64,000 nt of DNA from contig QXJR01000017.1 in the NCBI GenBank assembly GCA_020975725.1, positions 125,001-189,000 on the forward strand, given 5' to 3'. Shown here piece by piece: positions 41,837-51,238 of the stretch; within the stretch, counting starts at the first letter, position 1, and every line of letters starts with the position of its first letter. The notes below the pieces were generated by a model. The model ran no database searches, was not told the DNA's origin, and was given only the letters and a program-made list of their open reading frames with translations. Origin of the DNA: Picocystis sp. L7 (Eukaryota; Chlorophyta; Picocystophyceae; Picocystales; Picocystaceae). Position numbers and translations under genes: made by a program.

Positions 41837-41915
41837 CCACTGCTCCCATGACGCCCGTTGTGGAAATCACACGCGTGAAGGCAACGTTGGCGGATGTAGC
41901 GTTCTGGAGCAGTGG
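41837..41915 (+). promoter_or_regulatory. SECIS element of selenoprotein W
   Basis: Lower helix CCACTGCTCC (41837-41846) pairs perfectly with GGAGCAGTGG (41906-41915). The core quartet is ATGA at 41848 opposite GA after GGCG at 41891. The upper helix CGCC-GTTG pairs with CAAC-GGCG. The unpaired AA at 41864 lies 12 nt after ATGA, the canonical distance. A mini-stem TCAC/GTGA closes the apex, which makes it a form 2 SECIS. It directs selenocysteine insertion at the UGA. Confidence 0.88.
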
Positions 41916-41988
41916 ACGAGACCTGGCGGTCGTACGTAAAGAAGCAAGAGATCCCAACCCTCTTTATTATCCCCTGCCTCGAACAAGC

Positions 41989-42578
41989 TCACGTTTCGAG
42001 CTTCTTGTTCGTGAACCACACCGCAAAGACAGGGATTCCGAAGCCCAGGCCGAGGACGGCTGCGATGCCGAGCCCGAACTTGAGCTTGCGGTTCGTCATC
42101 TTCGTCGTGAAAGAACCGCGACCACGCCAGGACAAACATTCGTCAGCACGATCCATCCGCGCAGTCCGTTACCTCGTGCTGGGCACGCATCCAGCTTGCT
42201 CGCAAGCACGCGTTCGTCGGACGTGCAGTTACTCGGAAACCGGACGCACCTTCTCCAGCTCATACATACGTTCTGCGTGCTCGTAGTGTGGGCTCTGCAC
42301 CGCCACGGACGCGAAAGGGAAGAAAGGACGTTCTCTTTGTCAGCGCATCCTTCGATTCTGGAGACGGGATTCGAACGTTTCGTCCACTTTCGCGTCCTCT
42401 TCGACGGCGCGTAGCACGTTTGTGCTGGCCACGAGGGGTTTCGCGAACGTACGTCGGCTCCTCCCAGGACCGGTTTTCCCGCTCGGAAACCACGCGTGGC
42501 GGCTGCTGCTTCCTGTGCTGCGGTCTGGGACGCGGCACGTCGAGCGAGGGCTGCTGCAGCGAAGGCACGTGTCGCCAT
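41989..42578 (-). CDS. COX7c-like small mitochondrial inner-membrane protein
   Basis: 93 residues in three exons: 42578-42453, 42294-42250 and 42099-41989, all phase 0 (donors GTACGTT and GTGCGTC). Exon 1 is a mitochondrial presequence (MATRAFAAAALARRAASQTA). Exon 2 is 15 codons, SPHYEHAERMYELEK. Exon 3 reads MTNRKLKFGLGIAAVLGLGF then GIPVFAVWFTNKKLET. The HYE-type start, a single membrane helix and a GIPVFAV.F end resemble cytochrome c oxidase subunit 7c/8 and related plant proteins. The assignment to complex IV is probable, not certain. Divergent from the OXLD1-like gene. Confidence 0.7.
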
Positions 42579-43110
42579 CTTCGCGGAGGTGTGGTGGACG
42601 TGCTTCCACCAGCGGCTTGCTTTGCTCCAGGGCCTGGCCCCTGGGTGGGCCTCGAAGGATCCATCGATACCTGTTCGAAGAACTCGATCGATATCTTCAG
42701 GTCCACCGATCGAGATCTCCAAACGCGATCCTTGCGTGGACCGGACCCCACCCATCCCCTGGGTGTGCCTGTGGGGGGGGGGAGCTTGGCGGTGTGGACC
42801 TCTGGTCCTCCCGGTGTGTCCAGGAAGGAGGCTGTTGGTGCATGTGTGCTGGCTGCATCCCACGACCTCGTCCGTCTTTCCCCCCTTGGACTGCCCGTCC
42901 TGGTGTGGACGCTTCGTATGAATCGATGCCTGCCTGTCGTCTCCACCGAGGGGCACCGGATCGAAGCGAAACGAAAGGGAAGGTTTCCCATCCCTTTCAT
43001 AGGAAAAAGAGGGTGGGGTGGATGCCCAGCACAGACGGGGGGTGCCGTGGGGACTCACCCCGAACCGACTTGGACACGGGAGGAGCCAGGACGAAGAAAG
43101 AGGAGGAGGG
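42579..43110. other. Divergent promoter between the COX7c-like and OXLD1-like genes
   Basis: 532 bp with a GATCGATATC-rich patch near 42685-42715. The long open frame on the minus strand that crosses it is interrupted by the true exon structure and is not coding. Confidence 0.5.
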
Positions 43111-43434
43111 ATGCGTGGACTGCTGCTTCTCGCGAAAACGCAGGGAAAGGAAGGAGGGCGGTGCTGGAACCGATCCTCGCAGCGGAACAAAGGCGGAGTG
43201 CCAGACGACATCCTAGCACTGCAAAAAGCCACTGCCCACATGTTCCAGAGCGAGACCGAAGAAAAAGACGAAGAACAACAACTCAAAGACATCCCCAAAC
43301 CCAAAAAGCCTGGACCAGAAGATTGCTGCATGTCCAACTGTATCTCGTGCGTGTGGACGGTGTACGCCCAAGAAATGGAAGAGTACAAGAAGCAGAAAGC
43401 TGCACTGAAAGCGAAGATGAAGAAGAAAAAATGA
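43111..43434 (+). CDS. OXLD1-like protein (oxidoreductase-like N-terminal domain)
   Basis: 107 residues from the ATG at 43111. The core reads PKKPGPEDCCMSNCISCVWT VYAQEMEEYK, the Pro-then-CC..C..C..CVW..Y pattern of the oxidoreductase-like domain (OXLD1 family, mostly mitochondrial). The N-terminus may be a presequence. The tail is lysine-rich. The cysteines probably bind metal or form disulfides. The function is not established. A longer frame upstream (from 43018) has no better support. Confidence 0.75.
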   Translation: MRGLLLLAKTQGKEGGRCWNRSSQRNKGGVPDDILALQKATAHMFQSETEEKDEEQQLKDIPKPKKPGPEDCCMSNCISCVWTVYAQEMEEYKKQKAALKAKMKKKK

Positions 43435-43559
43435 GAAACTGGATGCGGGTGCAGATTATTTTATTCACGGACGTGGCACTGTAGTGGACGCCGTTGCCTA
43501 AGCAAGCTGGACATACCTTCCACTACTTGAAATCACGGCCAGTCCTCTCCAGCAGGCAG

Positions 43560-45239
43560 TCACTTCTCGATTGCTTCTGGCACAGCACGAATGGAACCAA
43601 ACAAGACTGGTTCCACCATCCCCTGCAGAGCCATCAAGTGCTCTTGATACTTGAGTTCCTCCTTTATTTTTTCATGGAGTATACCGAACAGCGAGTCCAC
43701 AGCCGATGAAGCCCCGATCATGCCCGAGTACAAGTCCAGCAGGAGATTCGCCAACTTGACCATCAGAGGGGTGTACCTTGGATCCTGGATGTACTTGCAA
43801 ACTAACTGAAGGATCGGTCGCAAGGTCTCCGAGCTCCTTCCCTGTAATGCGGTGCGGAGCCCTCCACGCATACTGAGCTCATCCAGCACCGAAGAAACGA
43901 TCTGAGGGCGCGTGGTCTCCAGGGCAGCATCGAGTGCTTCACCATAGCAAAATTTACGCAGCAACTTGTCATACGGGGCAATGTGCTTCCTGTGCTGAGC
44001 ACCTACTTTGATATCCCCTTCTGCCGCCTTTTCGCTCTGCCCCCGTACAAAGTACCTGTATGTGTCTGCTGTGAGTTTCTTTCTGGGCTTGTACTTATTG
44101 GCCCTTGCAATTGCCCCACCTTTCCCAACCGGCGCATCAGTTTCTGCCACTTTCTTCCTTCTTCTGATGGAGAGCAGCCCATTGGCCATCCCTGCCACGA
44201 GTGTTTTATTGTCCGGGGAGAGACCTAAGCTTAGGATTGCCCCTGGGAACTTAGACATATGTGTCATTGTGTACGTGCCTGTTTCAAAGACCCTCACATG
44301 GCTATCCAAGCTGCCGGTCAAAATTCTGGTAGAAGCACTTGAAGCAGGTCCGGCCTCTGCCGATACACAGACAGAAGTCACTGTTTTTTGATGGTTGCTA
44401 ATTTCGTGCACTAGCTTTCCCCCCGCCAGAAGATCCCAAATACGAATGGAATACCCCCCTACGGTGACAGCCATCGACCCCGTCGGGAAGAACTGGATAC
44501 CTTCAACGGGGGCCTTGTGGTCTAATGTGATCTGGCAGGATCCCGTGCGCGAGTCCCACAGCTTGGCCGTGTGATCGTAGCTCCCTGTACACCAGAGGTT
44601 ATCGCTGACCGGAGAACAAGCAATCGATCGGATGTAATCCGAGTGTTCGGCGAAATCTGCCACCTGCTCCCCCGTAGGCACATCCCACAGCCTCACTACA
44701 GCATCATCTCCCCCTGAGATGATCCTTTGGTGATTCTGCGTGTACCTCACCGCCCGCACTGGTTTTGTGTGTCCTTTGAATTGCCTGAGGAGCGACCTGC
44801 TCTCTGTATTGAACAATTGCACGATTCCTGTTTCTCCACCGGCACACATGAGTTTCCCATCCCCACGGAACGATCCCGAATACGCCTTGTCTTTGAACCT
44901 GGTGAATTGCCGTTTGACACGGCAGGTGTTGCAATCGTAGAGCAGCACCCTCGTGGACGCACTGATGGCGACGTGGTACGGTACCAGCGGGTAGAACTCC
45001 ACGTGCGTGACACCTCCAAGCTACGTTCGACGTCCATCGTGAGGTCAGTCCGACGGTTCCTGGTCCTCTCCGACCCATCTCGTCTCGTCGTCTCTGTCGC
45101 ACGTGTCACGCACCTGCGGCACCAGCGCCGTCTTCTCGAATCCATTCCAGTACCTTCCCTCGGCCGTCTCTCTCTGTGCACGCGGCGGGAACGACTTGGG
45201 CTGCAGCCTGCGGTATTCGCCGCGTGCTTCCGCCTCCAT
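43560..45239 (-). CDS. UTP15: U3 snoRNP-associated WD40 protein UTP15
   Basis: 528 residues in two exons, 45239-45114 and 45020-43560 (93-bp intron, GTGCGTG to GTAG). Exon 1 reads YRRLQPKSFPPRAQRETAEG RYWNGFEKTALVPQ. Exon 2 continues LGGVTHVEFYPLVPYHVAIS and carries about six WD repeats (for example RIISGGDDAVVRLWDVPTGE and WCTGSYDHTAKLWDSRTGS). The C-terminal UTP15 domain includes KHIAPYDKLLRKFCYGEALD AAL and TPLMVKLANLLLDLYSGMIG. UTP15 is a t-UTP subunit of the small-subunit processome needed for pre-rRNA transcription and processing. Divergent, 229 bp, from the AAA gene. Confidence 0.95.
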
Positions 45240-45468
45240 CGCGCCGCCAGGCGCCAATGGACCCACCGACACGCCACCGACCCCAGTGCCCCCCTTTCCG
45301 GCGACCACCAATGCCCCCCTTTCTTGCGCCACAGGGGCGGAAGATGCGGTCCGGTTCGTCGCGTGGGATCGTTTGGATCGATCGATCGATCCAAAGGTCT
45401 CGAAAGGGACCTGTCGAAGGGAGGTTCCCCGAGACCGAACCAATTGGAAGGTCGAAAGGCGCACTCGC

Positions 45469-47187
45469 ATGGCTGGCGAAGAGGATCCACATCCGAAGAA
45501 GCCTGGAACGGTGCAAGAGGAAAAGGAAGCGACGGATCGATCGAAACGCTGGCAGGAAGGCACGGCCGGAAACGAACCGATGGAGGAAAGCACGAGTGCC
45601 AGGTTCGGTGGGATGGAAGGCGTGTGGGAGGAACTGAAGGAGATCGTGTGCTGGCCCAATCGATACCGAGCCGAGATGGAACGTATGAACATACGATGGT
45701 CGAAAGGAGTGCTGCTCCACGGACCTCCTGGAACCGGAAAAACCATGCTGGTGAAATGCCTGGCCCAAGAGTTGGATGCCAAGCTGTTCCACGTCAGCTC
45801 CGCCACCGCCTTCGGCGCCTATGCAGGAGAATCAGAGAAGAGGGTGAGGGAACTGTTCCAGTCTGCACTGGAAGAAGCGAAAAGCGGAAAGATGGCCCTG
45901 GTGTTTCTGGACGAACTCGATACCCTGTGTCCGAAGAGAGACAGCCGACAGCAACATTCCTCCAGGGTCACCGCTCAATTGCTCACCCTCTTGGACAACG
46001 TGCATCGAGACAGAGAGATCCACCTGCCCGTCCTGGCGGCCACCAACCGACCGAACGAGATCGATCCAGCATTGCGAAGAGCTGGTAGGTTCGATCGAGA
46101 AATTGCCGTCGGTCCTCCCGATCTTCCTGCAAGGGAAGCGATTCTCCGGATTCACCTGCGCAAATTGCCCTGCGAGAAGGATGAACACCTGAAGGAGATT
46201 GCCAAAAAAACAAGCGGTTACACTGGCGCGGACCTGGCGGCACTGTGCCGAGAAGCAGCCTTACGCACACTCAATGCCTCCGGCTTAGCTCAACAGGAGT
46301 GCAGACTCACACTCGATGATTTCGAGCAAGCTTTGATGAAAATCAAACCCTCATTGTCTCGAGGATCGGCCCTGGATGTTGGAGATGTGGAGTGGGAACA
46401 CATTGGGGGGCTGGAGCCGGTCAAGCGAAAGCTTCGACAGAGTATCGAATGGCCCTTCAAACACCCCGAAGCATTCGAGCGCCTCAACGTGAATGTCCCA
46501 TCTGGCATTCTTTTGTATGGTCCGCCAGGATGTTCCAAAACAACGCTTGCTAGAGCAGCAGCGAAATCTTCAGGAGCCACTTTCATACCACTGTCCTGCG
46601 CGGACCTGTTCTCCATGTATCTTGGAGAAGGCGAGGAATGGCTTCGAGTAAGCTTCACCAAAGCTCGACTTACTGCACCAACCATCATCTTTTTGGATGA
46701 GATCGATGCCATAGGAGGGCGACGCAAAGGTGGAGGACAGGGCGGTGGGGGTGCAGACGTAGGCGCGAGGCTTCTATCCACACTTTTGACGGAAATGGAT
46801 GGTCTAGTTTCTACTCGTGGAGTCATCGTGTTGGGCGCTACAAATCGCCCGCATTCTATTGACACTGCACTCATGCGCCCAGGAAGACTGGATGTCCTAC
46901 TTTACGTGCCTCCTCCTGACCATCCGGGGAGGCTTGAGGCCTTTCGTATACACACCAGGAAGAAGAAGCTTGCTGCTGACGTCGAATTGAAGAGGCTGGC
47001 CGACCTGTCGGAGGGATTTACCGGGGCTGATATTGAAGGGGTATGTCGGGAAGCTGCTTTTGTGGCATTGCGGGAAAGCATAGATGCCGCAGAGATTGCG
47101 ATGAGACACTTTGAACAAGCACTCGCTTCCACGGAGTCATCGGTGGACAAGAGCACGTTGCAGCTGTACGAGCAGTTTCATGGTTAG
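45469..47187 (+). CDS. Double-AAA ATPase, AFG2/SPATA5L1-like
   Basis: 572 residues, single exon. Two AAA modules. D1 has Walker A GPPGTGKT (~85-92) and Walker B LVFLDELDTL. D2 has the AFG2-type Walker A GPPGCSKT (~345) and IIFLDEIDAIGG, with the pore/second-region block GARLLSTLLTEMDG and GATNRP. Before D1 there is only about 45 residues, so the usual N-terminal double-psi domain of AFG2/CDC48-type proteins is absent or lies in an unseen exon. AFG2 proteins extract Rlp24 from pre-60S particles. The neighbour UTP15 is also a ribosome-assembly factor. ATG 45469 is the first in frame. Confidence 0.85.
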   Translation: MAGEEDPHPKKPGTVQEEKEATDRSKRWQEGTAGNEPMEESTSARFGGMEGVWEELKEIVCWPNRYRAEMERMNIRWSKGVLLHGPPGTGKTMLVKCLAQELDAKLFHVSSATAFGAYAGESEKRVRELFQSALEEAKSGKMALVFLDELDTLCPKRDSRQQHSSRVTAQLLTLLDNVHRDREIHLPVLAATNRPNEIDPALRRAGRFDREIAVGPPDLPAREAILRIHLRKLPCEKDEHLKEIAKKTSGYTGADLAALCREAALRTLNASGLAQQECRLTLDDFEQALMKIKPSLSRGSALDVGDVEWEHIGGLEPVKRKLRQSIEWPFKHPEAFERLNVNVPSGILLYGPPGCSKTTLARAAAKSSGATFIPLSCADLFSMYLGEGEEWLRVSFTKARLTAPTIIFLDEIDAIGGRRKGGGQGGGGADVGARLLSTLLTEMDGLVSTRGVIVLGATNRPHSIDTALMRPGRLDVLLYVPPPDHPGRLEAFRIHTRKKKLAADVELKRLADLSEGFTGADIEGVCREAAFVALRESIDAAEIAMRHFEQALASTESSVDKSTLQLYEQFHG

Positions 47188-47283
47188 CATTTATGCTCAG
47201 ATGATGCAAGAAACCATTCGAACCGAGGGGATCAGCACGAACTTGAATAAATTAGAGCTTTGTGGATCTGTTGGCACCACACC

Positions 47284-47946
47284 CTAGCTCGGTCGGGTGG
47301 ACAGAGGGTTGAAGTAGTAGTCGTTGAGCATTGCGATGGCCCACCGTAGGATGAAGATCGCGAAGACGAATTCCAAGCACCGCAGGAGCATTCGCACGAG
47401 ATCGCTGGGTAGGCTGATGCTCTTCGTCTGTCTTCTCGGAACGTTCTGGATGTCTTTTTCCCAACCTTCTGGTGTATCTTCATCGACATCTTCGTCCAAG
47501 ACTGGCATTCCTTCGTCTTCGACCTCCGAGGAGATGGAGGAATCTTGTGCGGGTTCTTTCGTGATCATTTCTCCGACATCCTTGCTCGCGTCTCCCAGCG
47601 ACTCCAGTTGTTTCATTTGTTCCTCGATCTTCCTCTCCAATTCGTTCTTCTCTTTCTCCCAGGCGTCCCAAAGCTGCTTCTGGTCGGCCCAGAACTCTGC
47701 GCTTTCTGCGTCGACTTCGTCTAGATCCCGAAAGTCTCGCGTCTCCTCCGCTGGTTGGGTGCTTTCTTGTCTGCGGTCTAATGGTTCGTTCCTCGTCTCT
47801 TCCACCTCTTCGCCACGTCCGAACAGGACAGGATCGGGTCCAGCCTCTCCTTCCTCGCTTCCTGGATCCATCCCTTTCCTTTCCTCCTCGTCTACGAACT
47901 CCTCCTCCGACATCGCGTCGCCTGCTGCGGACGAAGGCGTCGCCAT
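47284..47946 (-). CDS. Acidic coiled-coil protein with C-terminal membrane anchor
   Basis: 220 residues, single exon, family not recognised. The first ~180 residues are highly acidic, with a coiled-coil stretch (WDAWEKEKNELERKIEEQMK). A basic patch (RRQTKS) precedes one hydrophobic helix (LEFVFAIFILRWAIAML) 15 residues from the end, the layout of a tail-anchored protein. The topology (cytosolic bulk, anchor in ER or organelle membrane) is inferred. It is the kind of substrate handled by the GET pathway, of which GET1 is encoded at 18.7 kb. Confidence 0.7.
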   Translation of the reverse strand: MATPSSAAGDAMSEEEFVDEEERKGMDPGSEEGEAGPDPVLFGRGEEVEETRNEPLDRRQESTQPAEETRDFRDLDEVDAESAEFWADQKQLWDAWEKEKNELERKIEEQMKQLESLGDASKDVGEMITKEPAQDSSISSEVEDEGMPVLDEDVDEDTPEGWEKDIQNVPRRQTKSISLPSDLVRMLLRCLEFVFAIFILRWAIAMLNDYYFNPLSTRPS

Positions 47947-48231
47947 CGCACACGTCCCTGTCCCTCGAGGAAAGGCCCTCACGCGCGCCACTCGCAGGAA
48001 TCGGACCGACGCCGAGTGCGAAAACGAAACGTGTGGCGTCGAGGAAGTGGGAGGGGAAACGGGACCCCCGATCAGGGACGTATAGAGAGAGGGGGGTCCC
48101 GATCCCGGGAGCGAAAAGAACCGGGAAGGAAGGCCCCTCGAGGGAGGTCGTATGAATTTGCAGATGCAGAGAAAGGTGGTGGTGGTGTACAACACAAGTG
48201 AATGGGAAGCCAGTGCGAGGAATGTAACGGA

Positions 48232-48959
48232 TCAGAGTACCACTTCTACGTACCTGCAGTGGCCACACTGGAGGTACAGCACTTGGTTCTGACCCTGTCC
48301 AAACACAACAAAGGTGGGAGATTCTCTGCAACCCAAGTTGCTGTGGGTTTCCCACAGGAGCGCCAAGCGATCCTTCAAATGTTGCAGGCCCACGCCGTCG
48401 TGAACCACACACATCTGCAACCCGCACCGGCAGAAAATACGATGGAAATCCTGTGCTAGATAAGCCTGCCTGCACACAGGACACAGCACTTGCACGCCTC
48501 CATCGTTGGCCGTGGTTGGTTCTGGTTCCCACGCCGGGAGCCAACCTTCCACCTGTGCATCCCCTTCGTACAAGCTTGTTTCGACGGCGATCATGAGGTC
48601 CAAGTAATCCTGCTGACTCATGCTGGCGATGGCGTCGTCCCAGTCTTGTCCCTGCGATGCTTCCCTGCAAGCGGCGTGCTCCAATTCTTCCGCAATCATG
48701 TCCCTGGACGTCTGCCTGTTCGCTTGCCTCTTCGACTGCATGGTTTCCGCTCTCCTCTGTCGCAGCCTCGCCACGCACCAATCCCTCATCTTCGCGTCCA
48801 CGTTCAGTGTCAGCGCCCCCTCCGTTGTTTCGCTCGCTCCTTCCTCCCTCCGACACGCACCTTTTGCTTCCACGCACCGCCATCCCGCTTTTCCTTCGGC
48901 GGACGTCGTCCCGCGTTTCCACTCGCGCGTCTTTCTTCTCCGTCCTTCGAAACGTCCAT
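48232..48959 (-). CDS. RPAIN: RPA-interacting protein (RPAIN/RIP-alpha)
   Basis: 218 residues in two exons, 48959-48861 and 48789-48232 (71-bp intron, donor GTGCGTG). The N-terminus PPKEKRDGGAWKQK is joined to MRDWCVARLRQRRAE, the basic helix of the family. The C-terminal zinc-binding domain has CPVCRQAYLAQ, IFCRCGLQMCV, THSNLGCRESPTFVVF and LYLQCGHCRYVEVVL. RPAIN carries replication protein A into the nucleus. Length equals the human protein. Divergent from DAD1. Confidence 0.88.
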
Positions 48960-49496
48960 TTCACGAGAAGAAGGCCACACCGTGCTCGACTGGTTCGGTC
49001 TGGCAACAGGCGGTCCGACACCCAGGGACATGGACGGACGCACCTTGGTACGATTGGAATGTGGCACACATCGCAGGATTGGGATGGAGGAGATGGTCCG
49101 GCCATCCACGCAGAACGCGAAGTCTGCATCGAGAGAGACGATGTTGGTGGAGACAGATCAAGAGGAAAGGAGCGGTGGGCGGTGGTGGGTCGACGGAGTA
49201 GGAGATACCAGGAGGTTGGCAAGCAGGAAGGGATCGACGAGGGCAGGTCAAGGAGGCGACGAGACGATGCTTGAAGCGTCAAGAGCGACCTTGTTGGTCG
49301 TCCAGACGTGGACGGCACAACCAGACGTTGGAGCGCGCGGTTTCCCTCTCGTCTCCCTTTCCAATCGACAAAGGGCGACCGACAGCCGATCGATTGGACC
49401 CGATCGTTGGGTCTCTTTTCCGATTCCAAAGGGGTTGAAACGGGCTTCGAACCCAGGGAGACGCCGAGCCAGCCACACCGACCACTGGAACCCACC
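48960..49496. other. Divergent promoter between RPAIN and DAD1
   Basis: 537 bp, with GATCGATTGG-type palindromic sequence near 49390. No gene recognised. Confidence 0.5.
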
Positions 49497-49935
49497 ATGC
49501 CGCAAGCCATGCGCGAAGTGATCGCGACCTTCCGAAAGGAGTACGCCAAAGTACCAAGGAAACTCAAGGTACGCGTGAAAACAAAGTGGCACGGCTTCGA
49601 ATCGTACGTCGGCATACGTGCGGAGAAGGGAAGGGCTGACGCCGGAGTCAAACCCCGCGGCGAGGAAACAGATCATCGATGCCTTTCTTTTGTCGAGCTT
49701 CACTTCCGCAGTCGTGCAGTTCCTGTACATGATGATCGTGGGAACGTTTCCTTTCAACTCCTTCCTGGCAGGGATCTTTTCCAGCGCGGGGTTCTTCGTC
49801 CTCACCGTTTGCCTCCGAATGCAAGTCAATCCCAGCAACCCTGAGTTCAAAGACGTCTCCGACGAATCGGCCTTCTTCGACTACGTGTTGAGCAACGTGC
49901 TCCTGAACCTCGTGGTCTTTAATTTCATCGGCTGA
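49497..49935 (+). CDS. DAD1: DAD1, oligosaccharyltransferase subunit
   Basis: 111 residues in two exons, 49497-49568 and 49672-49935 (intron GTACGCG to CAG, 103 bp, phase 0). It reads MPQAMREVIATFRKEYAKVP RKLK, then IIDAFLLSSFTSAVVQFLYM MIVGTFPFNSFLAGIFSSAG and ends LLNLVVFNFIG. Three membrane helices and the GTFPFNSFL motif are the DAD1/OST2 signature. DAD1 is an ER subunit needed for N-glycosylation. Confidence 0.96.
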
Positions 49936-50215
49936 GCAACAATCACAGCACGCGTAGATCGAAGGATAGCACTCTCAGCACATGCAGTGGTACAGGCTGT
50001 GTAATAAACGACCTTCTCGACGACGTTTTCAAGTGCAAGACCCACCACATGCCCAAGAGACGATCGGATGAAGCAGTGGGAGGAGGGAGAACAAGACGGG
50101 CAGTGAATACCTCTGGGTTGGGCATCTAGCATCGAAGGATCTTTAATACATCACACCACTTGAATGCAAGCGCTTACACTGACACTTTCAGTGCCCTGGT
50201 TTAGGAGTTGGTAAT

Positions 50216-51238
50216 TTAGCACAGAGCAGAGCCAAGAGGATCGTTGGTGCAGTATGCGGTGGCTGCATCAGTGAACCCATTGATGTTGGAAGGGTCGGAC
50301 AAGTGATCCAAGAGGTTCTCAACGGGTCCCTTCTGGGTCACGAGGGCCTGCACGAAGAAGCCGAACATGGCAAACATGGCCAGACGTCCGTTCTTGATCT
50401 CCTTCACCTTCAGCTCGGCAAAGGTGTCTGGATCATCAGCAAGACCCAGAGGATCAAAGGCCTCACCGGGGTAGAGCTTGTCCAGACCCTCGCCCAAGGG
50501 TCCACCATTCACACGGTACGCCTCAGCAAGACCCATGAGCACAACCTGGGCAGCCAGGGTGTAGATGATGCTCTGGGCATGGATGAGGCTTGGGTTTCCC
50601 AAGTAGTTCAGACCATCATCAGCGAAAATCTGAGCACCAGCCTTCCACCAGACAGACTCACCGAACTCAACACCTCCGAACTTGGAAAGGAGCTCGGGGG
50701 TGAGGCATCCAAGAGCGCCAAGCATGGCCCAACGGGCATGGATGAGCTCCAGCTCGCGGTAGGCTGCGAACTTCTCGGGGTCAGCGGAGAATCCGGCTGT
50801 GTCCCAGCCATAATCTCCGGGGTACTCTCCCTTCAGGTAGGAAGGGGTAGAACCCTCAGAGAAAGGTCCAAGGTACTTGGCACGGTCGGGTCCGTAGAAC
50901 TCGATTGCGGCCTTCGTGACCTTCTTGGTTCCCTATGAGATTCGGTTGCGAAACGGGTGACGAACGGAAACGAACGCAAGGAAACGTCAGCATCGGATCT
51001 CCGACTCTCGTTGCCTCGACAGTCCTCTTCGCCACGGCGTGGGATGCTCGTGGCAAGGCCTTGAAGGATGCATTTCGCCCGCTCTCATGTTTGGTGGAGA
51101 GAGGGTGTGTCCTTATCCCGTCGTTTACTCCTCGGAGGTTCGTTCCTTCACGACTGTTTCGCTCGCACTCACCTTGGAGACCTTGTTGACGCCGAAGGTT
51201 CTGGCGACGGCCTGCTGCACGAACGAGGTGGCTGCCAT
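50216..51238 (-). CDS. Chlorophyll a/b-binding antenna protein (LHCB type)
   Basis: 260 residues in two exons, 51238-51173 and 50932-50216 (intron donor GTGAGTG, acceptor TAG). Exon 1 is the short N-terminal targeting region ([22 protein letters not shown]). Exon 2 gives the mature protein: [29 protein letters not shown], helix B with [17 protein letters not shown] (chlorophyll ligands Glu, His, Arg), helix C region [12 protein letters not shown] and helix [21 protein letters not shown]. All three membrane helices and chlorophyll-binding residues are present. The C-terminus ([14 protein letters not shown]) with two cysteines is unusual. Major light-harvesting antenna of photosystem II. Confidence 0.95.

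Noticed and set aside
42096-43388. 430-codon minus-strand frame over the COX7c-like and OXLD1-like genes
   Set aside because: Only its first-exon part (a mitochondrial presequence) is real. The rest is intron, promoter and antisense to OXLD1.
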